From Legionella cherrii (GTDB taxonomy: Bacteria; Pseudomonadota; Gammaproteobacteria; Legionellales; Legionellaceae): a DNA stretch of 64,000 bases. The position numbers and the translations under genes are program-made. Positions within the stretch are counted from its first letter, which is position 1. Each line of letters opens with the position of its first letter. Location: NCBI RefSeq assembly GCF_900635815.1, contig NZ_LR134173.1:3194001-3258000 (forward strand), written 5' to 3'. The notes beneath the pieces are model-generated. The model was given only the letters and a program-made list of their open reading frames with translations. It made no database searches and had not been told where the DNA came from. Positions 46,706-56,086 of the stretch are shown here, piece by piece.

Positions 46706-47449
46706 TTATGCAACATAAGTCAGGTTAAACATGACCCCATTCGTATAGAAGTGATTTAGGGTTAGACCATCCCCCATTGTTTGATCCGGGGCACGCCCCA
46801 GACGACTTTTACCCCAATCAGCAAATTCATACCCCACTCCAACTTGCCAATTCTGATTCAATGCTTTTTGTACTCCCGCTCCCACAGTATATGTAAATGC
46901 TGTTTGGGTATGGGATGTAAAATCCGGATTTTCTATAGCCTCAAAAATTTTGGGCTCATTGTTAAATGCATGAGCGTCATTAAAACCCACACCAATACTG
47001 CCACTCACCCAAGGCATCACGATGAATCCCATATCTGCCAATAACTTTCCTTTTAATGCAATATGAGAATGCTGGATTTTATAATTGTAAGTGTAGTTGT
47101 CAAATTCGGGATCGGCATCATCCCAAATGTCCCCTGAAAGACGAGCATTAGTGGTTGCAGCAACGGCGAAGCCTAATTGTCCCAAAAGTTTAGGAGTGAT
47201 TGACCGTTGCAAGCCCAAAAACACTTCAAAATCTGCAAGAGCGTTGTTGGTATCGTCAGCATCATAAGTTTTTTCAATATCAGGGGCCAAAAAAAAGGTT
47301 TGGGTCTCACCACCAGTCGGCCATACTGGACCAATACTTAATGCAGCAACGTAATTAAAGCGGGAAATAGGTTCACCCATGGTTCCCGCTACTCCACTAC
47401 TACTTAAAAGGCTCGCTAATAATCCTAATAAATAAGACTGTTTTCTCAT
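46706..47449 (-). CDS. Small outer-membrane beta-barrel protein (paralogue of 30535-31347)
   Basis: 247 residues with signal peptide (about 1-21, cleavage near VAG|TMG). Barrel strands match the paralogue: YTYNYKIQHSHIALKGKLL, MPWVSGSIGVGFN, AFTYTVGAGVQKA, NWQVGVGYEFADWGKSRLG, LTLNHFYTNGVMFNLTYV. Likely an eight-stranded OmpW-like barrel. It lies 49 bases after the secreted beta-helix gene and has its own AAGGAG, so it is the second gene of that unit, whereas in the first module the barrel comes first. Role unknown. Confidence 0.83.
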   Translation of the reverse strand: MRKQSYLLGLLASLLSSSGVAGTMGEPISRFNYVAALSIGPVWPTGGETQTFFLAPDIEKTYDADDTNNALADFEVFLGLQRSITPKLLGQLGFAVAATTNARLSGDIWDDADPEFDNYTYNYKIQHSHIALKGKLLADMGFIVMPWVSGSIGVGFNDAHAFNNEPKIFEAIENPDFTSHTQTAFTYTVGAGVQKALNQNWQVGVGYEFADWGKSRLGRAPDQTMGDGLTLNHFYTNGVMFNLTYVA

Positions 47450-47498
47450 CTCAACTCCTTGTATGCTTAAACTGATTGATTCAATGCATAGTACGTTT

Positions 47499-49742
47499 TT
47501 ATTTTTTTACGGGAACGAAACAGGTATCAACAGTTACGCCCCCTGGTATATTTGCTGGATTGTAAAGTGCAAGGTTATCCCCTATATCTGCATTGTTGTC
47601 AAAAAATTCATTCGAAGCAACACAAGAATGAGCGAGGTTCACAGCGAATGGAGTTCCTACACTACCCCCAACTAATATTGCCCCTCCTCGATTATCTTCT
47701 TCCATTGGCTTTTTCAAGGCTGTATTTCCGGTAAAAAGATTATCAAAAATTTGAGTGTTCCCAGAAAACTCCACTGCAATTGCACCACCTCCAGGTGCCA
47801 TAGCGGTTACCGTAGAACTTCCGGCACTAAAAATATTGGCAACTAAGTTAAAGAAAAATAAAGGTGAAACTGCACCTGCAGGAACTCCTATAATGGCATT
47901 ATCTAGAAATTTGTTATTAGAAATTTGCGCTTGTGTCTGAATTGAAGAATTAAATATGGCATTCCCATAATTTGAGGCAAAGATTCCCCCACCTTCCAAC
48001 TGTGCTTTATTATCGAGAAATGTCGATCCGGTTACTGCTGTTGCAATCGAATCCAAGTAAATTGCCCCACCAACACCTCCAGTATTGTTGTTAAATTCAG
48101 AGTTCATAATCTTAGCTTGTGAACCTGGATTAGGAAGGATTCCAAAAACATTAATAGCACCTCCCCCAAATGCAGCGGCAACATTACTTGTAAACTTGGA
48201 GTTCCCAACATTTAAAAAATAAGGGGTCCCATCATTAAAAGGGATGTGAAAAAAAATAGCTCCACCCCCAAAACCTGTAAGAGTCGTTAAATTTTGCATA
48301 AAAGTGCTATCAGAGACTGATAAATTGGTATTGATCACACCAACAGCCCCCCCACTTGCATCTGGAACTGGTCCATTGAGTACGTTATTTTTGAATTGAC
48401 TTGCTGAAATAATAACATCACCTGCATCTTTACTACGAATCGCGCCACCATTACGAAAAGCAATATTTTGTTCGAATTCGCTTGAAGTGATAGTATAAGC
48501 AGCGTCAATTAAATTTTCCAAAGCGCCCCCACTTCCCCCTGGAAATAAGGCACTGTTATTAACAAATCTGGATTTTTTGATATGAATTGCAGTATCCGTA
48601 TCTATAGCTGCTACAGCACCCCCACCTGAAGCCAGTACGAGAAATTCTCCAGCAAGAATTTCCGATACTGTTGCATTAACGCCATCACTGATATTTTGCT
48701 CAAAAACCACATGATTGAGTTCAACTGTTGAGCCATAGCGTGCCAAAAGCCCCCCGCCCGCAGCATGCTCATAGTCTAAACTCTCAAGTATATTATGAGT
48801 TCCCAAAACTCCATTATCTGGACCGTTTGCATAGCCACCTCTAATAATGAGGCCGTCAAGCTTAACATTTTTCACTCCTGCGCCAGGAGGAACATCACTT
48901 CCGGCCATAAGCACATGCCACACTCTATCATTGCTACTAACAGGTACATAGGGTGTAAGACAGGTTGACGTCATATCCCCACATAAAATTGTAGGATGAA
49001 GTGTTGCATTTCTTTGTGCCCGTTCCGTTTCAACCCCGGAAAATCCTCCATATATTGCGGTATCACTCGGTAACTCAAAGGTTCTTAGCTTAGGGGTATT
49101 AACGCCATAAGCACCACCAATTATTCCTTGTGGAGCATATACTCGAGAAGGCTTATAAACTCCTTTCGCCAACCAAATTTCGACAGCACCTGGGTCTGCG
49201 TCAGCAGCTTCGAGTGCGGACTCTAAATTATTAAATGCATTGGCCCAGTTACTTCCATTCCCATTAGTTGCTTTATTGCCGTTAACATACAATACCGTTG
49301 CACTTCCTTTAATAATATTCAAAATCTCTGGAGCATTGGGTTGATAACACTGCAAGCGATTGCCTTGATTACAAACGACTGGACCTCCAGATATGTTGCC
49401 GGTTAAGTCACTGCCATTCACTTGCAACGTCAAGGTACATGATTGTTTAGAGCGTAATGTAAAAGGACTGTTGCAATTTCCTGTACCTGAGGTGATCTGG
49501 TTGATACCGACAATAGAATTCATGATTAAGGTATGTGTTTTTTTTGATTGATTGGTAATGGTGTATTTCACTAAAGCAGTACCTGTTGGACTCACAGTCA
49601 ACTTAGGTGGAAAATTTACATCTGATGAAAAGGTCCATAAAGGGCTAACTGTCGATACTGAATTGATAGAATCAGTACCGGCAATGGCACTAAAACTTAG
49701 AATATTTAAAGATAAAATGAAAAAAAAAGGATATCTTTTCAA
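47499..49742 (-). CDS. Secreted right-handed beta-helix protein, Pmp-like, with N-terminal Cys-containing beta-domain
   Basis: 747 residues. Signal peptide about 1-22 (FSAIAG). Residues 40-145: beta-domain PKLTVSPTGTALVKYTITNQ ... FTLRSKQSCTLTLQVNG, the same design as in the beta-propeller and GH17 proteins of this window. From about 150, VLYVNGNKATNGNGSNWANA and VYKPSR open a parallel beta-helix with many GG[GA][AI] and F..N turns (GGAIRSKDAG, SKFTSNVAAAFGGGAI, STFLDNKAQLEGGGIFAS), reminiscent of chlamydial Pmp passengers. No fused barrel; the next gene codes for a separate one. Probably surface-exposed or secreted; ligand unknown. Confidence 0.82.
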   Translation of the reverse strand: MKRYPFFFILSLNILSFSAIAGTDSINSVSTVSPLWTFSSDVNFPPKLTVSPTGTALVKYTITNQSKKTHTLIMNSIVGINQITSGTGNCNSPFTLRSKQSCTLTLQVNGSDLTGNISGGPVVCNQGNRLQCYQPNAPEILNIIKGSATVLYVNGNKATNGNGSNWANAFNNLESALEAADADPGAVEIWLAKGVYKPSRVYAPQGIIGGAYGVNTPKLRTFELPSDTAIYGGFSGVETERAQRNATLHPTILCGDMTSTCLTPYVPVSSNDRVWHVLMAGSDVPPGAGVKNVKLDGLIIRGGYANGPDNGVLGTHNILESLDYEHAAGGGLLARYGSTVELNHVVFEQNISDGVNATVSEILAGEFLVLASGGGAVAAIDTDTAIHIKKSRFVNNSALFPGGSGGALENLIDAAYTITSSEFEQNIAFRNGGAIRSKDAGDVIISASQFKNNVLNGPVPDASGGAVGVINTNLSVSDSTFMQNLTTLTGFGGGAIFFHIPFNDGTPYFLNVGNSKFTSNVAAAFGGGAINVFGILPNPGSQAKIMNSEFNNNTGGVGGAIYLDSIATAVTGSTFLDNKAQLEGGGIFASNYGNAIFNSSIQTQAQISNNKFLDNAIIGVPAGAVSPLFFFNLVANIFSAGSSTVTAMAPGGGAIAVEFSGNTQIFDNLFTGNTALKKPMEEDNRGGAILVGGSVGTPFAVNLAHSCVASNEFFDNNADIGDNLALYNPANIPGGVTVDTCFVPVKK

Positions 49743-49926
49743 TTAATGCTCCTTGCACCAAAAAGTTATCGATTATAATAAAAGAGTGGTTGAAATAAAG
49801 AATGGTCGGTAGTTGTTATAACACCCATGATCGTAAGACGGCTTGGAGCATCTAAGCATAAAATTATATAAATATCAATAAACTAACTTGGATACGTTTT
49901 TATAAAGTTCATTGCAAAAGTTCCTA

Positions 49927-50403
49927 TTATTTTAAAGTAAGATGAAAATCTTCAGCCACATCACGAGGCGAAAATCCGTCTCTATATTTAAAATGTTCAC
50001 AAATGTGGATGACAATAATATAGGTTCCTTGTTTGGTTTTTTTTAAAATCCATGTATGCGTTAAATCCGCGATGAGTTGTTGACTGTAAGCTGCCGGTGA
50101 TTGCCAAATTCGAGCATACCAAACTCCTTTTGTACTCAAAGTAATTTGATCGTCTTGAGCTTCGCTTTTAATGAGTTCACATTCAAATTTTTGATCAAAA
50201 TAGATGAGTTTGCCTATCTGGTGATCAGCAAAACCCGCAATCCCCTTAAAAACTATATCACTGCCACGCAAAGTAATAATTAAATTTTCTGGATCAACAA
50301 TCGTTAAAAAATCGGAGATTGGCGCCCGTGAAGCATTTAAATGATTAAACTGTTCAACAACTTTAAACGCCTCTTTTTCATCATGTTTTGCTTTATTCAT
50401 CAA
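49927..50403 (-). CDS. NTF2-like (SnoaL/DUF4440-type) protein
   Basis: 158 residues with an NTF2-like pattern: N-terminal helices (EAFKVVEQFNHL), then DFLTIVDPENLIITLRG, and C-terminal strands WYARIWQSPA, LTHTWILKKTKQGTYIIVIH. Such domains serve as small-molecule enzymes or binding modules; no catalytic residues can be assigned. Monocistronic. Confidence 0.6.
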   Translation of the reverse strand: MMNKAKHDEKEAFKVVEQFNHLNASRAPISDFLTIVDPENLIITLRGSDIVFKGIAGFADHQIGKLIYFDQKFECELIKSEAQDDQITLSTKGVWYARIWQSPAAYSQQLIADLTHTWILKKTKQGTYIIVIHICEHFKYRDGFSPRDVAEDFHLTLK

Positions 50404-50540
50404 TTCATCACCTCTTTTGGTTTTATTGTAGAACAGTCATATAAAAAATCCATCATCTAATGAACATGAGCTGCAGAAAAACTTTTCTAGAACAAATAAT
50501 GATATTGAGAAACTATAAATTTATCTTAGGCTATCTTTTT

Positions 50541-50570
50541 TGAGGACAGTTAAACCTGTCCTCATTTTTT
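50541..50570 (+). terminator. Strong plus-strand intrinsic terminator without an upstream plus gene
   Basis: TGAGGACAG (50541-50549) pairs perfectly with CTGTCCTCA (50556-50564) around TTAAAC, followed by TTTTTT. The T-tract is on the plus-strand side only, while both flanking genes are on the minus strand. Confidence 0.75.
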
Positions 50571-50585
50571 ATCATGAATAAGGTA

Positions 50586-51407
50586 TTACATCTTATGTGC
50601 GATATCTAAAATCATATAAGCACCTGCTGTCGACAATGACTTGTGAACCAGTCGACAATTAAACCCTTTAAAAAAAGCACTGATGCCATGATTCTTATAG
50701 ATTTGTGATGCGACCTCCCCAATGGTTTGCTTGGTTTGATTAGTACAAGCCTGTTGGTTGCTCTTAATCACATCAAGGGGTGTGGTTGCAAAAGTTACCG
50801 GTGCTGAAGCAGCGGTTGCCCAAAAAATCGTTGATAGGAACGTTTGTTTTTCACGCCTGGTTTTAATTGCATGGTAGGTCATGAATAAATAAAACCAACT
50901 TGGAAATGCTTTTGCCTGTGTTGCGCCACTTCCGACAAAAAAACCGGATAATCCTCTTTGCTGATAAATGCTCTTCATCGCTTGAATTGGAGTTACTGGT
51001 TTATTCTGACTCGCAATAGTTTTCATTTGTACTGTTTTAATATTCTCAAGCGGACTAACAACTAAGGTATCAAAAGTACTCGCAATGGAGGCTTTGACTA
51101 AACTTCCAACCACCATAGGAAATTGCAATTTATCAACCTCCTTTGGCATATGAGTAATCAGGAGAGGTCGGTATATTACTTTTCCTTGTTGACGAACAAC
51201 GCAAGATAAAAAACCTGTGGAAAAATGGTTTAAATTTGCCCCCAAAAATTGTTTGGTTACTGAATAAGGACTTTGAGAAAGATTGGTTTGAATTGCAACT
51301 TTCAATCGTTCCGCTGGATGCCCTATTAACGTAGTAAATCCTGTATAACTCATACTAAAAGCATAAGCATCCCAAAGCGTCTTTTTTTCTTTTTTTTCTT
51401 GCCCCAT
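50586..51407 (-). CDS. Mitochondrial carrier family protein, candidate effector (LncP-type)
   Basis: 273 residues from ATG 51407 (AAGG about 8 nt upstream; a TTG seven codons earlier is less likely). Three repeats each carry the carrier signature P-x-[DE]-x-x-K: PAERLK in GHPAERLKVAIQT, PLENIK in SPLENIKTVQM, PLDVIK in TPLDVIKSNQQ. The half-repeats end in GLSGFFVGSGATQAKAF and GISAFFKGFNCRLV, the [FY]-x-G-x-x-x-x-x-[RK] motif. The family is eukaryotic and sits in the mitochondrial inner membrane; L. pneumophila LncP is a Dot/Icm effector of this type that goes to mitochondria. Whether this is an LncP orthologue or another carrier is uncertain, as is its substrate. Confidence 0.85.
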   Translation of the reverse strand: MGQEKKEKKTLWDAYAFSMSYTGFTTLIGHPAERLKVAIQTNLSQSPYSVTKQFLGANLNHFSTGFLSCVVRQQGKVIYRPLLITHMPKEVDKLQFPMVVGSLVKASIASTFDTLVVSPLENIKTVQMKTIASQNKPVTPIQAMKSIYQQRGLSGFFVGSGATQAKAFPSWFYLFMTYHAIKTRREKQTFLSTIFWATAASAPVTFATTPLDVIKSNQQACTNQTKQTIGEVASQIYKNHGISAFFKGFNCRLVHKSLSTAGAYMILDIAHKM

Positions 51408-51711
51408 AAAACACCCTTCTGCTAACAAAAAGGCGCAAATAATAACACATAGATCATTTTAGAGGCATTTTATTTTTCGCTTCCCAAATTTAACAGATAA
51501 ATAGAAACTATTTTATCCCTTTAATTCACTCTTTGAAAAATATAAATGTGGTAAATTCGGATGACATTATTTAGTATTGTTTCCCTGTTGAAAATTAAAT
51601 TTGTAAGAAACAATCTTTGTAAAAAGAAAAATACGTTTCATAAATAAGAATATTTTCAATGTTATTTCTTATTTTGAGTTTATTACTACTAAAAAAGGAC
51701 ATTAGAGTAAA

Positions 51712-53970
51712 ATGAATCAATTCATAATGGCAAATACTTTATTTTTGATGTTGAATCAGGCCATTGCAGGTAATCCTATTCTTCATTCTTTAGATAAACC
51801 GTTCCCAACACAAATTTCCACACTAGGTGGCAGTGTCACGGCGACCTATACTTTTACGAATAATCTTCCCTTTGCATTTAAAAAACCATTTCAGGTGACA
51901 CCAATGCTTTGCGCCTCTGCAACTCAAGAATGCACTGCTCGTGAAGCCGAATTTAAATACCAGGATCAATGCACAGGTAAAAAATTACAGCCTAAAGAAA
52001 GCTGTACCTACAGCATTACTTTAACGCCAAATAGCATTGGCAGGAAAACCGTCATGGTGGCATACGGTGGGTATGACAATAATGTGGTGCACGTTCAACC
52101 TGCATTAACAACCCTTGCTACAAGCAGTCCCGCTGGTCTTCTCGGTACCGCCAACTTTCCTTCAGCACAACCTTTGCCAAGCCAAGGATTTGCAAATACG
52201 AACTATACAGTAACCTTTACGTTTACCAATTATGATGCATCAACAGTCAGTTTTACTCAGCAAATCACTCAAAATAACAATCCAAACCACCCCAATTTCT
52301 TAATAACGAGCAACAGCTGCATTCCCTCAGGCACAACTGGAACTTTGGCAAGCGGCGGGCAATGCAGTATTACGGGTATTTTCAATGCACCAACTAATGG
52401 CTCATTTACGTTGGCAGCTCAATTAATTGGTAACCTAAGTTCCAATACGCTCAGTACATCAACCAGCATACAATCCGTTTCATTCAATCAACTCATCGGT
52501 GTTGATTATAATCCTAACCACTATACCAATAACTATCCCTTTAATTTTCATGATGTTTTTTATACTGGGACACTCAATAACCCTGCAGCAACTAATGTGT
52601 ATGCAGAGCTACAACAATTGCAAAATGCAGGGTTTACCACCGTGCGATCCTATCAAACAGAGCCCTATAGTTGGATAGATATTATTAACCAAGCCAATGC
52701 TTTAGGGATGAAGGTGATTTATGAGGCGGTGATTCCGCAACTCCCTAGCGACACCAATTATCCAGGGTGTCCATTAGGTGCGCAAAATTATATTCCCTGT
52801 GCACAAGCCACATTAAATGCGGTTATTCAAGCAGTTACTCCTGCCGTGTTCAACAATACAGTCATTCTTGTCTTTGCTGGCCATGAAAACTATTGTAATG
52901 CGGGCAATACCGTTCCACCATGCACGGGAACTTCCAATGTGACTTATTTAACGACCGCGGTGTCGACTCTGCAAGCGACACTGGCCGCACAGGGAGTGAC
53001 AACTCCGGTAGGTTCCGCAGTCCTTAGTGGAAGTTTAGTTACCCCGAGCCCGGCAATTTCTGCGGATATGCAAACACTGATTAACTCTTATTCGCCAACT
53101 GCTCCATTAGCCTTCGACCCATATCCATTTCAATTCGGGGTATCCCCAGCAACCGCTGCGGTATGGACGCCACCATTAAGTTCAACAGTCCAACCCACTA
53201 ATTCACTCGCCTGGGATTACATCCAGGTTGTCGGTTCAACAACACCTCCTGCTTTACCGGCAGCTAATCCTCAACCATTTTACACTGCTGGTCGTGTCTT
53301 ATTATCAGCAGAAACAGGCTGGGCAACAGCAGGAACTACCACGGGGTATGCATGTAATTCCCCAGGCCCATGTGCTCCGTCCGTGGCTAATGCGTCTGCC
53401 TATTTCCAAACGCTTTATCAACTCGGTACCAGTAATTTTCTACAAACATCCGGATATAATATAGGAGTTCTTGCATTTGAGGCCTATGATGAACCCGCAA
53501 AAGCAGGTCCTACAGCAGAGCAAAATTATGGTCTGTTTGACTCGGGTTGTAATCAAAAAGGCGCAGGACTGGTTCCCAACAATACGATAGTGTCCGCTAC
53601 GGGATGTCAGGGATTTACTAACGGTACTCTACTCTCCATATTTGGGACTACCCCGCCGACTCAAGCCTCGTTTACGGTGCAAATTACCTATCCATCAGGA
53701 CAACATCCAACAATAAATGCGACAATACCGGCTAATTCTGGCCTATCGCCCAATATCAGTTCGGTAACTCCATGGCCGCAATTCCTGGTTTATCAAGGGG
53801 CTCAAATTACAGTTTCTTCAGCGACAAGTGGACAATCGTGTACCACTACAGCCACCGCCGTTACTGCATCCCCATCTTCAATTACTTTTGGGCCAGTAAC
53901 CTGTCAAAATCCTCCTCCCAGCAGTATGGGGTGTTTTGGCTTGGGTTGCCAATTATCAAATCCTTTTTAA
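51712..53970 (+). CDS. Secreted GH17-like glucanase with N-terminal Cys-containing beta-domain
   Basis: 752 residues. Signal peptide about 1-20 (MANTLFLMLNQAIAG). Residues 25-125 are a beta-domain (PTQISTLGGSVTATYTFTNN ... LQPKESCTYSITLTP), and a second such domain follows at about 155-250 (NYTVTFTFTNYDASTVSFTQ ... CSITGIFNAP). From about 262 a GH17-like barrel: LIGVDYNPNHYTN, NAGFTTVRSYQTEPYSWID, VFAGHENYC (Glu at the acid/base position of G-N-E) and LLSAETGWATAG (nucleophile Glu of E-T-G-W). GH17 enzymes hydrolyse beta-1,3-glucans of fungi, algae and plants. A C-terminal short beta-domain ends with Cys-rich CFGLGCQLSN. Probably exported by type II secretion. Confidence 0.83.
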   Translation: MNQFIMANTLFLMLNQAIAGNPILHSLDKPFPTQISTLGGSVTATYTFTNNLPFAFKKPFQVTPMLCASATQECTAREAEFKYQDQCTGKKLQPKESCTYSITLTPNSIGRKTVMVAYGGYDNNVVHVQPALTTLATSSPAGLLGTANFPSAQPLPSQGFANTNYTVTFTFTNYDASTVSFTQQITQNNNPNHPNFLITSNSCIPSGTTGTLASGGQCSITGIFNAPTNGSFTLAAQLIGNLSSNTLSTSTSIQSVSFNQLIGVDYNPNHYTNNYPFNFHDVFYTGTLNNPAATNVYAELQQLQNAGFTTVRSYQTEPYSWIDIINQANALGMKVIYEAVIPQLPSDTNYPGCPLGAQNYIPCAQATLNAVIQAVTPAVFNNTVILVFAGHENYCNAGNTVPPCTGTSNVTYLTTAVSTLQATLAAQGVTTPVGSAVLSGSLVTPSPAISADMQTLINSYSPTAPLAFDPYPFQFGVSPATAAVWTPPLSSTVQPTNSLAWDYIQVVGSTTPPALPAANPQPFYTAGRVLLSAETGWATAGTTTGYACNSPGPCAPSVANASAYFQTLYQLGTSNFLQTSGYNIGVLAFEAYDEPAKAGPTAEQNYGLFDSGCNQKGAGLVPNNTIVSATGCQGFTNGTLLSIFGTTPPTQASFTVQITYPSGQHPTINATIPANSGLSPNISSVTPWPQFLVYQGAQITVSSATSGQSCTTTATAVTASPSSITFGPVTCQNPPPSSMGCFGLGCQLSNPF

Positions 53971-54027
53971 AATAGGGATTTGAGTAGGATAAAAATTTTA
54001 AATTTTTAGATAAGAACATTTCAAAAG

Positions 54028-54047
54028 TGTCGGGCTAAGGCCCGATA
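54028..54047 (+). terminator. Hairpin after GH17-like gene
   Basis: TGTCGGGC-TAAG-GCCCGATA, 8-bp stem with one G-T pair, 58 bases after the stop. No T-tract follows, so termination strength is unclear. Confidence 0.35.
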
Positions 54048-54193
54048 CACCCATTATGACGACACCCCGCAAATAAGCTACCAAACGGAATAATTTATTC
54101 TATTAATAGGCAGATGACTCAATTCTCGTCGTTGCTCCTTCATCATTTATTACCGAACCAGTATGAGCAAATAAATAACAATTGGGAATAAAC

Positions 54194-54223
54194 TTGACCA
54201 ATCCACACAAAATGATGTATTAT
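54194..54223 (+). promoter_or_regulatory. Predicted sigma-70 promoter of 54270 gene
   Basis: TTGACC (54194-54199) and TATTAT (54218-54223), 18-base spacer, about 47 bases before the ATG. Confidence 0.4.
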
Positions 54224-54269
54224 TGATCCACTTGATTAATTTACAAGCATTTATAAGTGAGATAACAAC

Positions 54270-54863
54270 ATGCAAATGAAACTTTTTAAACAACAACCTA
54301 TTCCTAAAACCAGTCAAGAAGCTTTTGATATATTAAGCTGCTCGTATGATCTAGATGATATTCAGAGTATTTTTTTTAATTTTAAGCAATTAGTAAGTAT
54401 CAGGAAAAGTGTTTTGACTTCTCATGCTCTTCCAAACTCAACTGTACCCGATAATCAAGCATTTATCATCGATTTGGAGGCTCGCATTAATAGACTTCAA
54501 ACAGCTGTGGCTGAAGGTAAACCTTATCCAACTTTATATGGCGACGTTTGTAAAGTAAAAGAAGGTCTGGGAGTAATTTTAGGATATTATCAATCTCAGA
54601 TTAAAAAAGATCAACCAATTGCAAGCAGCTTCGTACGAGATGCTCAAAGTCGTTCGAGTCAAATTACAGCTTTAGCATCTGAAGTTGCAGGTGATGAGCA
54701 CCCCTTCCTTAATAAAATAGATTCAAGGATGTTAACCAAATACACAATTAATTATTGTGCAACGGATATTATGCAAGATGATGTAGCAACAATTGCAGAG
54801 ATTGTTCAAAAACCTTATTTAGCTGATCATAGTGATGATCCAAAATTTTCCTATATCTCGTAA
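54270..54863 (+). CDS. Hypothetical protein
   Basis: 197 residues, soluble, helical, no recognised domain. Contains PIPKTSQEAFDILSCSYDLD and FIIDLEARINRLQTAVAEG; the N-terminal part may be a short coiled coil. No signal peptide. ATG preceded by a plausible sigma-70 promoter. Lies between the GH17-like and serine hydrolase genes in the same orientation but with its own promoter. Function unknown. Confidence 0.65.
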   Translation: MQMKLFKQQPIPKTSQEAFDILSCSYDLDDIQSIFFNFKQLVSIRKSVLTSHALPNSTVPDNQAFIIDLEARINRLQTAVAEGKPYPTLYGDVCKVKEGLGVILGYYQSQIKKDQPIASSFVRDAQSRSSQITALASEVAGDEHPFLNKIDSRMLTKYTINYCATDIMQDDVATIAEIVQKPYLADHSDDPKFSYIS

Positions 54864-54966
54864 CATGTAATTAGTGAGAAGTATCAAAATATCTTTTTGG
54901 TACTTCTTAAACCAAGGAAGAATTTGTTTCTATCCTTAAGTCTTTCGTAACACAGCCAGGTACAAA

Positions 54967-56046
54967 TTGAGTATGCTTAAAAAAAATTTGATATTTTTTC
55001 TTTGTTTCACACTCTTCTTTCCCTTAAAGTTTGCCAACGCGAGTCCAGAAGCAGTTAAACAAAAAATTAATCAAACAGTTACTGTTTTTATGCAGCATCA
55101 CCATGTCCCTGGATTAGCATTAGCAGTACTCAAAGACGGTAAACCATTTCTTATCAAAGGATATGGCTATGCCAATATCGAAACTAAAGATCCGGTTAAC
55201 ACCAAGACCTTATTTGGTATCGGCTCCGTTTCCAAAGTGATCACTGCTTTTGCACTTATGACTTTAGTACAGGAAGGGAAAGTGAATCTAAATCACTCCG
55301 TCTTGGACTATGTACCCAAAGCACCACAGAAATGGCGGAATGTCACTATTCGACAATTGCTGTCGCACTCTAGCGGTATTCCCCAGCATCGTGGCCCCCA
55401 TCTCCCATGGATTAAAGTTTGGAACAACCTGGCTAAAAAGCCCATGCAGTTTCAACCGGGATCGGCAATTACTTATAATAATTTTGCCTTTGCTGTATTA
55501 GGGCGAGTCATTGAAAATGTAAGCCATCAAACGTTAATCAATTACTTTTCCAATACCCTTTTTAACCCTTTGGGAATGAACGACACAGGCTTGCCTAATG
55601 CACTCTTTCCTGCAAATTTAGCAACCGGATATCGATCAGGAGCTGGCAAAATGATTCCCAGCCCGAATCAAAAACCATGGCAACAAATGGGAGGTTCAGG
55701 TGGGATCGTGTCGAACATCAGTGATATGGCAAAATGGGACAATGCGATGTCTGCAGGAAAAATATTAACCCCAGCGGCGTACCAGCAAATGTGGACACCC
55801 ATTTTTTTGAACGATGGTCAACCTGCAGGTCATAAAAATTGGGCTTGGTCTTTAGGATGGCAAATTGCCTCAATTGATGGCAAACGGATTGCATTTAAAA
55901 ATGGGGCGATAAGAGGATATAGTAGTTGGATAGAGCGTCATCTTGATGATAAGGTAAGTATTATCATTCTCACCAATACCAATCATGTCCCTTTGAGACG
56001 TCTTGCTAAGCGCATTTTCATTCAGGTGATGAATGGTTCAAAATAG
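54967..56046 (+). CDS. Exported serine hydrolase (class C beta-lactamase/DD-peptidase-like)
   Basis: 359 residues. Signal peptide about 1-25 (FFPLKFANA|SP). Serine beta-lactamase-related fold: SxxK as SVSK with Ser87 and Lys90 (FGIGSVSKVITAF), YxN as YNN in GSAITYNNFAFAVLG, and a third motif FKNGAIRGY in place of the usual H-x-G or K-T-G. LSHSSGIP is a family hallmark. Likely an esterase or D,D-peptidase rather than a beta-lactamase; substrate unknown. TTG 54967 has AGG at the right distance (6 nt), whereas ATG 54973 is 12 nt away, so TTG may be the start. Confidence 0.85.
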   Translation: MSMLKKNLIFFLCFTLFFPLKFANASPEAVKQKINQTVTVFMQHHHVPGLALAVLKDGKPFLIKGYGYANIETKDPVNTKTLFGIGSVSKVITAFALMTLVQEGKVNLNHSVLDYVPKAPQKWRNVTIRQLLSHSSGIPQHRGPHLPWIKVWNNLAKKPMQFQPGSAITYNNFAFAVLGRVIENVSHQTLINYFSNTLFNPLGMNDTGLPNALFPANLATGYRSGAGKMIPSPNQKPWQQMGGSGGIVSNISDMAKWDNAMSAGKILTPAAYQQMWTPIFLNDGQPAGHKNWAWSLGWQIASIDGKRIAFKNGAIRGYSSWIERHLDDKVSIIILTNTNHVPLRRLAKRIFIQVMNGSK

Positions 56047-56086
56047 GGTCTACCTACATCCTTGATGTCAAGGAGCGCGAGAGCAA

